Shown in pieces: positions 44,158 to 55,749 of a stretch of DNA of 64,000 nucleotides (within the stretch, counting starts at the first letter, position 1; every line of letters starts with the position of its first letter). This DNA comes from Prevotella sp. GTDB lineage: Bacteria; Bacteroidota; Bacteroidia; Bacteroidales; Bacteroidaceae. The notes beneath the pieces were generated by a model. It saw only the letters and a program-made list of their open reading frames with translations. It was not told the origin of the DNA and made no database searches. Location of the stretch: positions 1 to 64,000 of the forward strand of contig JAILFU010000163.1 of NCBI GenBank assembly GCA_024697405.1, in the 5' to 3' direction. Made by a program: the position numbers and the translations under genes.

Positions 44158-45414
44158 ATGGATATGCAACTTTTTCTCCAATCGCTCCCCTTGGAGCGCC
44201 TGCCCGCAGCCTTCCTGACGGTGGTCTGCGAGATGGCCCCCTATCTGCTGCTGGGATTCTTCATCGCGGGCGTGCTCCATGTTTTCGTGCCGCAGAAGTT
44301 CTATGCCAACTATCTTTCGCGCAGCAATAAGCTGTCCGTTGTCTGGGCGGCGCTGTTGGGAGTGCCCCTGCCGTTGTGTTCGTGCGGCGTCATCCCTACG
44401 GCCATCGGTCTCCGTAACGAGAAGGCCTCGAAGGGAGCCATTGCCTCGTTTCTCATCGCCACGCCGCAGACGGGCATCGACTCCATTCTTGCCACCTTCT
44501 CGCTGATGGGGCTCGGCTTCGCCGTCATCCGCCCTGTGGCTGCCCTTGTCACTGGAGTATGCGGCGGATTGCTGGTAAACCGGCTGATTCGCGAGGACGA
44601 CGTCGTGGACATCGGCAGTGGCTCTTGTCAAGTGGAGAATGGAAACAGGCTTTGGCGAGTGCTGAAGTATGCCTATTACGACATGATACGCGACATCGGC
44701 CTGCGGCTCCTTGTCGGTCTTGTCGTGGCGGCGCTCATTCAGGTCGCCGTGCCCGATGAGTTCTTCCTCAGCTTCGGCAGCCAGCCGCTGTTGCAGATGC
44801 TCCTTATCTTAGCCATCGCCGTGCCGATGTACATATGTTCCACAGGCAGCATCCCCGTGGCGGCGGCATTGATGATGAAGGGCCTCTCGCCGGGAGCAGC
44901 GCTGGTGATGCTGATGGCAGGCCCCGCCGTCAATCTCGCCTCCATCCTCGTGGTGCACAAGTCGATGGGGCGCCGTTTCACCTCTGTCTATCTGATGACC
45001 ATCGTAGGCTTTGCCGTCCTCTTTGGTCTGCTTCTCAATGCTACGGGCTGGGACTTCTCCGTCGCCACTCAGGATGCTTGCTGCATGGCGACTTCCGCCC
45101 TGCCCAGCCCATTTAAGATTTTTTGTGCCACCATATTAACCCTATTAATAGTATTTGCGCTTATGATGAAACTGTTCAGCAGATTTACAGACGAAAAGAA
45201 CACAGAACCCGACGTCACCGTTTACCGCGTTGAGGATATGCATTGCAGCCATTGTGAGGCGGCCGTTGTCCGAGCCGTAGAGGAGGTGCCTGGCGTAGAG
45301 AAGGCCAAGGCCAGTGCCTCTGCCAACACCCTCACCGTCAAAGGCCCCGCTTCAGAAGACGCTGTCCGCTCTGCGGTAGAAGGCATTGGCTATACGTTCA
45401 AAGGAAAAGTATAG
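44158..45414 (+). CDS. Heavy-metal permease with C-terminal HMA domain (SO_0444-like Cu/Zn efflux family)
   Basis: 418 residues from the ATG at 44158 (a second ATG at 44164 is also possible). About eight membrane segments in two halves; the conserved cysteine loop VPLPLCSCGVIPTAIGLR and the second-half CSTGSIPVAAALMMKG are diagnostic for this DUF318-type permease family. The C-terminal 70 residues are a heavy-metal-associated domain with MHCSHCEAAVV (CxxC). The fusion suggests cytosolic capture and export of a soft metal. Two 23-bp repeats upstream could be control sites. No metal-responsive regulator gene is adjacent. Confidence 0.87.
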   Translation: MDMQLFLQSLPLERLPAAFLTVVCEMAPYLLLGFFIAGVLHVFVPQKFYANYLSRSNKLSVVWAALLGVPLPLCSCGVIPTAIGLRNEKASKGAIASFLIATPQTGIDSILATFSLMGLGFAVIRPVAALVTGVCGGLLVNRLIREDDVVDIGSGSCQVENGNRLWRVLKYAYYDMIRDIGLRLLVGLVVAALIQVAVPDEFFLSFGSQPLLQMLLILAIAVPMYICSTGSIPVAAALMMKGLSPGAALVMLMAGPAVNLASILVVHKSMGRRFTSVYLMTIVGFAVLFGLLLNATGWDFSVATQDACCMATSALPSPFKIFCATILTLLIVFALMMKLFSRFTDEKNTEPDVTVYRVEDMHCSHCEAAVVRAVEEVPGVEKAKASASANTLTVKGPASEDAVRSAVEGIGYTFKGKV

Positions 45415-45443
45415 ATTACCTCTGCTCACTCGCTAAAAAGTGT

Positions 45444-45495
45444 GCAACCGCGCCCCTTCCCTCAAGGAAGGGTAGCGGTTGCATCTTGTTTTTTT
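45444..45495 (+). terminator. Terminator of the metal permease
   Basis: GCAACCGC...GCGGTTGC encloses an inner CCCTTCC/GGAAGGG stem and is followed by CTTGTTTTTTTG. A clear intrinsic terminator shape. Confidence 0.8.
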
Positions 45496-45680
45496 GCAAT
45501 TTATAGAACAAGCCTTCATAAAAAGGTATTTATACAGAAAGTCTGCAACTCTGCATCTTTTCCAGATAAACGACTGGCTTGCAGGATGTTGCTGGTAGTA
45601 CACTTTGTGTAAACCCTGCACTCAACCCTGCACCGCCTCAGACAAAAATCGTTCCCCAAATAACTGACACCAATCCGGGC

Positions 45681-45707
45681 TTTTCGTCCCAAGCCTTGGG
45701 ACGAAAA
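45681..45707. repeat. Perfect 13-bp palindrome in element B
   Basis: TTTTCGTCCCAAG, one central C, CTTGGGACGAAAA. It lies directly next to the 21-bp repeat block, as the hairpin does in element A. Confidence 0.92.
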
Positions 45708-45722
45708 AATACTGCCAGTATT

Positions 45723-45764
45723 TTTCCAAACGGCGTTAGTATTCTTCCAAACGGCGTTAGTATT
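45723..45764. repeat. Two 21-bp tandem units in element B
   Basis: TTTCCAAACGGCGTTAGTAT plus T, then the same starting CTT. The reverse complement is AATACTAACGCCGTTTGGAA, differing from the element A unit at two positions (AA for GC after AATACT). Confidence 0.93.
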
Positions 45765-45933
45765 TCTCCAAATAGAGTGTCTCTATTTCCCTTTCACAAG
45801 CGGAGATTATTTAGAATGAGTCTCGTTTAGTGCAGAGTATGCAGAGTTGCAGGGTTTTTCCGGGTTCAGTATATTATATATATGTGAAACCCTGCATTTA
45901 AAGTCTGCACAGCTCTATCTATGACTTTCGGGC

Positions 45934-47043
45934 TCAAAGTGACAAATCGTGGAACGGTAGTCCGAAGACATCGGCGACGGCCTTGTAGACCACTTTCCCC
46001 TCCACGATGTTCAGCCCCTTTGCCAAGGCCGGGTCGTCGTTGCATGCCTGCCGCCATCCTTTGTCGGCAAGTGCGACGGCATAGCTCAGTGTGGCATTGG
46101 TGAGTGCCAGCGTCGAGGTGTTAGGCACGGCTCCAGGGATGTTGGCCACGCAATAATGGACGATGCCCTCCTCGGTATAGACGGGCTGGCTGTGGGTGGT
46201 GGGGCGTGAGGTCTCGAAACATCCGCCCTGGTCGATGGCTACGTCGACGAGCACGGTGCCCGGCTCCATCAGCTTCAGCATGTCGCGTGTGATGAGGTGG
46301 GGCGTCTTGTCGCCTGGCACGAGGACAGAGCCGATGACGATGTCCACCTGAGGCAGCTGCTTGCGGATGTTGTGCTCCGAGGAATAGAGCGTGTGCACAT
46401 TGGCTGGTGTCTCAAGGTCGAGCTGGCGCAGACGAGGCAATGAGACGTCGGTGATGGTGACCTCGGCGCCCATGCCGGCTGCCATCCGGGCTGCTGCCTC
46501 TCCTACGACTCCGCCTCCTAGTACCAGTACGCGGGCAGGCGACACGCCTGGCACGCCGCTGATGAGTTTTCCCTTGCCGCCTTTCGTCTTCTGCAGGTAA
46601 TAGGCGCCGTTGAGCGTGGCCATGCGTCCTGCCACCTCGCTCATGGGCTGCAGCAGGGGCAGGGAGCCGTTGGGCAGCTGTACTGTCTCGTAGGCCAGGC
46701 AGACGGCACCGCTCTTCAGCATGGCGTCTGTCAGTTCCTTCTCGCATGCGAAATGGAAATAGGTGAACAGCAGCTGCCCCTTGCGCACGAGGGCATATTC
46801 CGGCTCGATGGGCTCTTTCACCTTCACAATCATTTCGGCCTCGCGGTAGACGTCTTCTATGGCGGGCAGAATCGTAGCTCCCGCCTTCACATAGTCGTCG
46901 TCGCTGAATCCGCTGCCCTCGCCTGCTGTGTGCTGCACCAGCACCTCGTGGCCCCGGCGTGTCAGTTCTGCTACTCCCGCAGGGGTCATGCCCACGCGGC
47001 TCTCGTTGTTCTTAATTTCCTTGGGAATACCTACCTTGCACAT
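45934..47043 (-). CDS. ald: Alanine dehydrogenase
   Basis: NAD-dependent L-alanine/pyruvate interconversion. 369 residues. N-terminal MCKVGIPKEIKNNESRVGMTP carries the substrate Arg/Lys residues; HFACEKELTDAML follows, with the catalytic His in the FTYFHFA segment. The Rossmann motif is VLVLGGGVVGEAAARMAAGMGAEV, and the C-terminal signature ANIPGAVPNTSTLALTNATL is diagnostic. It lies 32 bp downstream of the ABC ATPase gene. A convergent metal permease lies beyond element B. Confidence 0.96.
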   Translation of the reverse strand: MCKVGIPKEIKNNESRVGMTPAGVAELTRRGHEVLVQHTAGEGSGFSDDDYVKAGATILPAIEDVYREAEMIVKVKEPIEPEYALVRKGQLLFTYFHFACEKELTDAMLKSGAVCLAYETVQLPNGSLPLLQPMSEVAGRMATLNGAYYLQKTKGGKGKLISGVPGVSPARVLVLGGGVVGEAAARMAAGMGAEVTITDVSLPRLRQLDLETPANVHTLYSSEHNIRKQLPQVDIVIGSVLVPGDKTPHLITRDMLKLMEPGTVLVDVAIDQGGCFETSRPTTHSQPVYTEEGIVHYCVANIPGAVPNTSTLALTNATLSYAVALADKGWRQACNDDPALAKGLNIVEGKVVYKAVADVFGLPFHDLSL

Positions 47044-47075
47044 AATGATGATGGTTTTAGTTAAGTATGGAGCGC

Positions 47076-47780
47076 CTATGCCTGCTCCTCGAAGTAGGCG
47101 GTAAGCTCTGCGTTAGCTTCTTCGCTGATGTTCGCTATGTCGCGTATGATGTGTCCTTTCTCGAGGAGGGCGACGCGTGAGGAGATGTCGATGGTGTGCT
47201 GCAGGTTGTGGCTGCTGAGCAGGATGGTGGCCCCTGTCTGCTCTCGGTAGTCGGTGAGCATGTGCTTGAGGATGTTCTGGCTGGTGGGGTCGAGGAAGTT
47301 GAACGGCTCGTCGAGGATGATGAGCCGTGGCCGTCGGAGCAGTGTGGACATGATGCCCACCTTCTGCTTGTTGCCTGCCGAGAGGTTGCGTATGAGCTTC
47401 TTCTGTCCGAGCACCTCGCCACCAGCGAAGTGCTCGAAGGTCTTGAGGCGCTCGTCGAGCAGGCTCTTGGGCATGCCGCATATCTTGGCGAGGAAGGCGA
47501 AATACTCCTCTGGCGTGAGATAGTCGATGAGGAAGCTGTCGTCGATATAGGCTGCGGTGTGCTCTTTCCATGCCTCTGACTGGGCGGGGTTGACGTCGTC
47601 GATGAGGACTTCTCCCTCGTCGGGTTTCAGCAGGTCGAGAATCATGCGGAAGAGGGTGGTCTTGCCCGCGCCGTTGTTGCCCACGAGGCCCAGCAGGTCG
47701 CCGTCGTTCACGGTGAAGGTGTCGATGGCGCATGCACAGGTCTTGCCGAAGTTTTTGTGGAGGTTTTCTATCTTTATCAT
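47076..47780 (-). CDS. ABC transporter ATP-binding protein without a neighbouring permease
   Basis: 234 residues: Walker A GNNGAGKTTLF, signature LSAGNKQKVGIMSTLL (degenerate LSGGQ), Walker B LIILDEPFNFLD and H-loop LLSSHNLQ. It belongs to the CcmA/drug-export branch. Related Bacteroidales ATPases are, as I recall, next to a DUF5687-type membrane protein; none is present here. Its 5' end (MIKIEN) is duplicated 207 bp upstream in a fragment, with a palindrome cluster between, so the original upstream gene or promoter may have been displaced. Confidence 0.9.
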   Translation of the reverse strand: MIKIENLHKNFGKTCACAIDTFTVNDGDLLGLVGNNGAGKTTLFRMILDLLKPDEGEVLIDDVNPAQSEAWKEHTAAYIDDSFLIDYLTPEEYFAFLAKICGMPKSLLDERLKTFEHFAGGEVLGQKKLIRNLSAGNKQKVGIMSTLLRRPRLIILDEPFNFLDPTSQNILKHMLTDYREQTGATILLSSHNLQHTIDISSRVALLEKGHIIRDIANISEEANAELTAYFEEQA

Positions 47781-48002
47781 TGCTTGTTTTTTTTAAATGA
47801 TTATCCGCAACTGTCCGCACTCCGTATCGTTCAGTCGGATTTGCAATCCGACTGCATCGAATATAAGCATTTGTAATGCGCTTTTTAGGATTGAAAATCC
47901 TTATATTCAGTGCGGCTGGATTGCAAATCCAGCCGAGCGTGCGCCCGCTTGTGGACATCGGATAATTGCGTTTTCTATCTTTATCATTGCTTGTTTTTTT
48001 AA
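47763..48002. repeat. 33-34 bp duplication bracketing a palindrome cluster
   Basis: The sequence GTTTTCTATCTTTATCATTG continuing through CTTG and a T-run to AA occurs at 47763-47796 and again at 47970-48002, differing only by one T. The first copy is the start of the ABC gene. Between them lie hairpins at 47833-47853 (AGTCGGATT/AATCCGACT), 47888-47902 (AGGATT/AATCCT) and 47914-47934 (GGCTGGATT/AATCCAGCC), plus a GAATATAAG/CTTATATTC pair. ATTATCCG near the left edge and CGGATAAT near the right edge act as short terminal inverted repeats. Confidence 0.8.
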
Positions 48003-48012
48003 TTTCACTTCC

Positions 48013-51390
<3,378 letters not shown>

Positions 51391-51479
51391 CTTTGTTATT
51401 TACGATTTGACTATTTACTATTTACGATTTATCTGTGAATGGGGCTGTTTCGCACTCCCCCCGTTTCTGTTTCAGCCTG

Positions 51480-51487
51480 CAAAGGTA
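51480..51487 (-). promoter_or_regulatory. -7 box of secA
   Basis: The minus strand reads TACCTTTG, about 90 bp before the ATG. The DNA just upstream consists of GAATGAAGAATGAA and ATTCACT simple repeats reaching the end of the phosphatase-like gene. Confidence 0.6.
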
Positions 51488-51581
51488 CGAAAAGAAATGA
51501 AGAATGAAGAATGAAACCCGAAGAATTTTAAGAGCGGTGGCAAATTATTCACTATTCACTATTCACTTTTCGCCATTCCCT

Positions 51582-53162
51582 TCAGAACAATGGCTCCGAG
51601 GAACAGGCATTCGGTGCCCTGATGTGTATGGAGCGGGCGATGGTGGGGGCGATGCGGTCGGTGGTGACAGGTGTCTGGATGCGTTCGGCATGTATGCCCG
51701 CTCCGAAGATGACAATGGGGAACTGTGTGAACGAAGCTACCTGCATCTCGCTTTCCTGGGTGTCCTCGTTGAGGATTTTCCATCCCGGTGCTGCCTCGAT
51801 GATGATGTCTCCGCAGCGCTGCGGGTTGAAGGCGTTGCGTATTTTCTCTGTCTGGAGGCTTTGGCTGGTGAGCAGCTGGAGTGAGGTGTAGACGTTTCTC
51901 ACGCCCGACATCATAGCGATGATTTCCTGTGCCCGGCTGGTGGCTTCGCCAATGCTTATCTTCTTGGTTTCCAGCAGCCGGTGGTTCAGGAATATCTGGT
52001 TGCGGAAGATGCTCTCCACGTAGTTGTCCTGCCCCCAGATGGCTCCCAGGTACATGTTCATCAGGTTGGCCGTGCGGTTGATGTTCAGCGTCCCTGTAGG
52101 GATGCGGAAACGTGCGTAGTCGGCAGCCTCCACCTCGCTGTAGCCTGTTCCTGTGACAACGAAAAGCACATTTCCTGCACCAAATGACTGGCTGACGTGG
52201 GTGATGAGGCGGTTCAGCTCGTAGTCCAGCCGCACGTAGGTGTCCTGCAGCTCCATCTGACAGTCTGTCATGCTCTGGTGGCCGAAAGGCCCGGCGTAAT
52301 AGGTCAGGCAAAGCAGGTCTGTCACCTTGTCAGCGCCCATGCCGGTGGCACTGATGCATTGCTTGGCCATCTCGGTGACATCGGCGTTGACCAGGGCGCT
52401 CTGCTTGTAGTTGCTGAAACGCTGATAGCCGGTAAATTGATGCTTGAAGGGTTTCTCGTTTTCCGTCTGGAGGAAGAAATTGAACGAGCCGGAGGCCGTG
52501 GTCTGTGGCTCCCAGGTGACATGGCTGATTTTCCTGCCTGGTGCGTTCCGGTCGTTGAACGACTGAAGCCAGTCGGGCACGTTCATCAGGTAGTAGATGG
52601 ACGAGCACCAGTCGCCGTAGACATCGTCTATCCAGAGCGCTCCGTCGGCGGCATGTCCGGCCGACAGCACGGCAGCGTCGCGGAAAGGAGCTATGGCATA
52701 GACCAGAGCCTTGCCTCCTGTGGCTACTTTAAGTTCATCTCCAAGAGTAGAGGTGGAAATGCTTGACGGTGAGGCTGTTTCGGCTGTTAGCATGCCGGTG
52801 AATTTCGGGTCGTCTACACAGCCTACAGGGCGCAGCGTCTCACGGTTGAGCCAGCGGCTTCCCACAATACTGTTATAATAGGGTGTAGTGCCGGTGAGGA
52901 TGTTGGCAATGGCCGACGCCCTGTCCACGGGGGTGAAGGGAAACGACACATTGGTGAAGACCATGCCCTCTGTCAGCAGACGCTTCAGCCCGCCTTCAGA
53001 GTAGAGTGGGGTATAGGCTTCGAGATAGTCGGAGCGCAGCTGGTCGATGGTGATGTTCACCACAAGCCGTGGAGTATTCCTCGACTGCGTCTCCTGTGCC
53101 ATTGCCTCACTGGTTATTCCCAGGACGGCCAGCAATGTGATGTAGAGATACTTATTTGTCAT
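51582..53162 (-). CDS. Alkaline-phosphatase-superfamily protein, metal site apparently degenerate
   Basis: 526 residues, signal peptide ending near AMAQ. The N-terminal part fits PafA/type I phosphodiesterases: LVVNITIDQLRSDYLEAY (first metal Asp) and FTPVDRASAIANILTGTTPYYNSIVG around the expected Thr nucleophile. The segment that usually reads SDHG reads VVTGTGYSEVE, so the Asp-His metal pair is missing. The cap region (about 120-300) is otherwise normal in length. Either it is a pseudo-phosphatase of this superfamily or it uses other ligands. Its start overlaps the DUF4105 gene's end by 11 bp, so the two are translationally linked. Confidence 0.78.
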   Translation of the reverse strand: MTNKYLYITLLAVLGITSEAMAQETQSRNTPRLVVNITIDQLRSDYLEAYTPLYSEGGLKRLLTEGMVFTNVSFPFTPVDRASAIANILTGTTPYYNSIVGSRWLNRETLRPVGCVDDPKFTGMLTAETASPSSISTSTLGDELKVATGGKALVYAIAPFRDAAVLSAGHAADGALWIDDVYGDWCSSIYYLMNVPDWLQSFNDRNAPGRKISHVTWEPQTTASGSFNFFLQTENEKPFKHQFTGYQRFSNYKQSALVNADVTEMAKQCISATGMGADKVTDLLCLTYYAGPFGHQSMTDCQMELQDTYVRLDYELNRLITHVSQSFGAGNVLFVVTGTGYSEVEAADYARFRIPTGTLNINRTANLMNMYLGAIWGQDNYVESIFRNQIFLNHRLLETKKISIGEATSRAQEIIAMMSGVRNVYTSLQLLTSQSLQTEKIRNAFNPQRCGDIIIEAAPGWKILNEDTQESEMQVASFTQFPIVIFGAGIHAERIQTPVTTDRIAPTIARSIHIRAPNACSSEPLF

Positions 53163-54321
53163 TGTGATGCGTCCAATACCTTAATAGCAAACATAGTGCC
53201 ACAAAATACATGCCCTCGGCGTAATGCTGCCACAGGCCGCCGATGAGAAAAGCCACGATGAAACCCAGCATGATGTTGAACCAGCGGGTTTTCCTCCTGC
53301 GGGCCACGGCGGGGATGAACAGCAGGGCGAGCGGATTGAGCAACAGCAGCTGCAGGTTGAGACTGGTGGCAGGATGCTCGGAGAACACCATCATCAGCAG
53401 CACACATCCTGCCAGGCCCGAAGTCAGCATCAGCAGCACGTCCCACCATACGAGAATGCGTTTCTTCCACCTTTCGTAGGCAAACACGGCAACTGACATT
53501 AATAATAATAATAATGTACACGCGTGGGGCGACAGCGGAAATCCCTTCTTCACGGGCTGCTGACCTTGGGGCACGTGTGTCACCAAGCGGCTGACCAGCG
53601 GTCGCTTGACGCCCTGTCTGTCGACGGTGGCATGGTCGAAGTCCCAGCTCAGGTCAGCAGGGAGGAACTGACGCTCACGCTGTGTGGTCTTTTTGTCAGC
53701 ATTGAGACCGAGCAGCAGGTCGTTGCCAAAGGCAGTCCAGGGGTGGTCTTCCGTGCACTGGTGAATCATCTGGCGGAACGAGGGCTCGTAGTCTTTGCGC
53801 ACGGCATAGTCAACAGTGCCCTCCAAGCACCGCTCAATCATGTCCCGAGGACGGGTGGAGCAGTTGTCATAGAAGAAATTGTAGCGGTAGACGGGGCTTC
53901 TGAGGTTGGTGGCGAGTGCTGCCTGCAGCCGCAGCTTCTCCGCAGGGGTGAGGTCTAGCACCTGCTCTTTCACCTCGCTGCCCCATTTGCGGTAGTAGTC
54001 GCACCATCGTTTCAGATTTCCCGTGCATTCCAGCATGTAGTCTGTCTGTCCCAGGATGAAGCGCCATACGAAGTGCGGCTTCTTATAGTCGAACACACCA
54101 TAGTTGAACACCCAGTGCTCGCCTGTGCGCAGGTCGTGCCAATGCAGGGCGGTGTGTCCATAGAGGCTATATACTTCTTGGTGGGGGGAACAGGTCAGCA
54201 GACCCACTTCCACGCTGTCCATCCGGCTGAGCAGGTCGTTCTGTGAATAGACAGGAAGGCTTGCTGCAAACATGCAGACAAGCATACAAAGATTCCTAAA
54301 AATGTTTTCAAAACGTTTCAC
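53152..54321 (-). CDS. DUF4105 membrane protein
   Basis: 389 residues. Signal peptide ending near PVYSQ, then the DUF4105 core: VGLLTCSPHQEVYSLYGHTALHW, FNYGVFDYKKPHFVWRFILG, and YRYNFFYDNCSTRPRDMIE with conserved Asn-Cys. The C-terminal third (from about 270) has four hydrophobic segments. The domain resembles a papain/NlpC-like lipid-modifying fold in some analyses, but the role is not established. The start codon is GTG (54321), 4 bp after a TAATTTTG box, so either the transcript is leaderless or the start is the ATG at 54285, which would weaken the signal peptide. Confidence 0.85.
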   Translation of the reverse strand: MKRFENIFRNLCMLVCMFAASLPVYSQNDLLSRMDSVEVGLLTCSPHQEVYSLYGHTALHWHDLRTGEHWVFNYGVFDYKKPHFVWRFILGQTDYMLECTGNLKRWCDYYRKWGSEVKEQVLDLTPAEKLRLQAALATNLRSPVYRYNFFYDNCSTRPRDMIERCLEGTVDYAVRKDYEPSFRQMIHQCTEDHPWTAFGNDLLLGLNADKKTTQRERQFLPADLSWDFDHATVDRQGVKRPLVSRLVTHVPQGQQPVKKGFPLSPHACTLLLLLMSVAVFAYERWKKRILVWWDVLLMLTSGLAGCVLLMMVFSEHPATSLNLQLLLLNPLALLFIPAVARRRKTRWFNIMLGFIVAFLIGGLWQHYAEGMYFVALCLLLRYWTHHNDK

Positions 54322-54325
54322 GATG

Positions 54326-54333
54326 CAAAATTA
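54326..54333 (-). promoter_or_regulatory. -7 box of the DUF4105/phosphatase pair
   Basis: The minus strand reads TAATTTTG, 4 bp before the GTG start; it faces the promoter of the divergent barrel gene. Confidence 0.55.
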
Positions 54334-54378
54334 CGCTATATTTTCCACTTTCGGTGCGATTAGTTCGATTTTTTTTAA

Positions 54379-54386
54379 TAATTTTG
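54379..54386 (+). promoter_or_regulatory. -7 box of the outer-membrane barrel operon
   Basis: TAATTTTG, 22 bp before the ATG of the barrel protein. Confidence 0.55.
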
Positions 54387-54408
54387 CAGGCTGAAATACA
54401 GATTAAGA

Positions 54409-55719
54409 ATGAAAAAGAGATTATTCTGCGGCTTTTGGGCCGCTATTGTCGCGTCTGTGGCCCTGGGGCAGACAGGTGCTCACAGCGGTTCCATATCTCC
54501 CTACAGCCAGTATGGGCTTGGCGTGCTTGCCGATCCGTCGCAAGGCTTCAATCGTGGCATGGGCGGGGCTGGACTGGCCATGCGTGACGGTACGCTGGTG
54601 AATACACTCAATCCCGCTTCCTATTCCGCAGTCGATTCGCTGACGATGCTCTTCGATGCAGGGCTGTCTCTTCAGCAGACCAATTTCAAGGAGAACGGCA
54701 CCAGCGTCAATGGCCGTAATGCCGACTTTGACTATGCTGTGGGGCTGTTCCGCCTCAGGCGCAACCTCGGCTTCAGCTTCGGTGTATTGCCTTTCTCCGA
54801 TGTCGGCTATTCCTACACTGCCAGCTCCTACCTGAATAATACGATAGGCAGTATCACGGAGTCATTTACAGGTTCGGGCGGTTTCCACCAGGCTTTCGTG
54901 GGTGCCGGCTGGCGACCTGTAAAGCCACTTTCTTTCGGTTTCAACATTGCCTATCTGTGGGGAAGCTATACCCGCTCGGTGTCATCTACGGCCAGTACGA
55001 CGGTCAATTCGCTTTCAAAGATATACAAGGCCAGCGTCAACAGCTATAACCTTACGCTGGGACTCCAGTGGCAGCAACCGTTGGGGCGCAAAGACCAGCT
55101 CTCGGTGGGCGCCACATGGGGACTGGGCCATAAACTGGGGGCAGACCCTACCTGCGACATCATCAACCTGAACATGTCGACACAGGTCAGCGACACGACG
55201 ACTTTCTCCATTGACAACGGCCTGGAGTTGCCCATGTCTTATGGCGTGGGTCTGGCCTGGACACACCAGCAGCATCTCACTGTGGCGGCAGACGTGACGA
55301 TGCAGAAATGGGGCAGTATCGACTTTCCTGGGTATGATGACAACACTAAGCGCTACACCCTGCAAAGCGGACTGCTCACCGACCGTACCCGCTTGGCCCT
55401 CGGCGCTGACTATGTGCCTGACCCCAACCATCCAACCAGCTATTTCAAGCATGTCCATTTCCGGATGGGAGCCTCTTATGCCACGCCCTATTACAAAATC
55501 AACGGGCACGACGGCCCCAAGGAACTTAGCCTCAGTGCCGGCATCGGCCTGCCGCTGCTCAGCAAGTGGAATATTCAGGCTGCCATGCGCCCCGTGCTGA
55601 ACATCAGTGCACAGTGGGTTCGCACCTCTGCCCCCGACCTCATTACCGATAATACATTCCGCATTAATATAGGCTTGACGTTCAACGAACGCTGGTTCGC
55701 CAAGTGGAGGATAGACTAG
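54409..55719 (+). CDS. Outer-membrane beta-barrel, FadL/OmpP1-like
   Basis: 436 residues. A signal peptide (MKKRLFCGFWAAIVASVALG) precedes SPYSQYGLGVLADPSQGFNRGMGG, the usual N-terminal feature of Bacteroidota FadL-like barrels, with NTLNPASYSAVDSLTM just after. Alternating amphipathic strands run to the end, which closes with IGLTFNERWFAKWRID. Transport of a hydrophobic compound is the family role; nothing here fixes the substrate. It leads the run lptC, CNNM protein, PpiD, the arrangement commonly seen in Bacteroidales. Confidence 0.86.
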   Translation: MKKRLFCGFWAAIVASVALGQTGAHSGSISPYSQYGLGVLADPSQGFNRGMGGAGLAMRDGTLVNTLNPASYSAVDSLTMLFDAGLSLQQTNFKENGTSVNGRNADFDYAVGLFRLRRNLGFSFGVLPFSDVGYSYTASSYLNNTIGSITESFTGSGGFHQAFVGAGWRPVKPLSFGFNIAYLWGSYTRSVSSTASTTVNSLSKIYKASVNSYNLTLGLQWQQPLGRKDQLSVGATWGLGHKLGADPTCDIINLNMSTQVSDTTTFSIDNGLELPMSYGVGLAWTHQQHLTVAADVTMQKWGSIDFPGYDDNTKRYTLQSGLLTDRTRLALGADYVPDPNHPTSYFKHVHFRMGASYATPYYKINGHDGPKELSLSAGIGLPLLSKWNIQAAMRPVLNISAQWVRTSAPDLITDNTFRINIGLTFNERWFAKWRID

Positions 55720-55749
55720 GCGGCCTGCGGCTTGCGGCCTTTGGCCTAA

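Larger units (their letters stand above)
45543..45852. repeat. Element B: CTGCA-word inverted repeats around palindrome and 21-bp units
   Basis: CTGCAACTCTGCAT at 45543-45556 is repeated inverted at 45839-45852 (perfect 14 bp). About ten further CTGCA/TGCAG words, several as ACCCTGCA, lie in both orientations. The centre has a 27-bp palindrome (45681-45707), AATACTGCCAGTATT, two 21-bp units and a degenerate third. The layout parallels element A. Confidence 0.72.
45415..45933. other. Repeat-rich gap between permease and ald
   Basis: 519 bp without a credible ORF between convergent genes. It contains the permease terminator and element B (45543-45852), and then one more pair of TGCA words (AAACCCTGCA, GTCTGCAC) up to the ald stop. 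Confidence 0.8.

Noticed and set aside
45579-45830. 83-aa ORF in element B
   Set aside because: It is composed of the palindrome and 21-bp repeats (SILPNGVSISPNRV type periodicity) with no independent evidence of coding.
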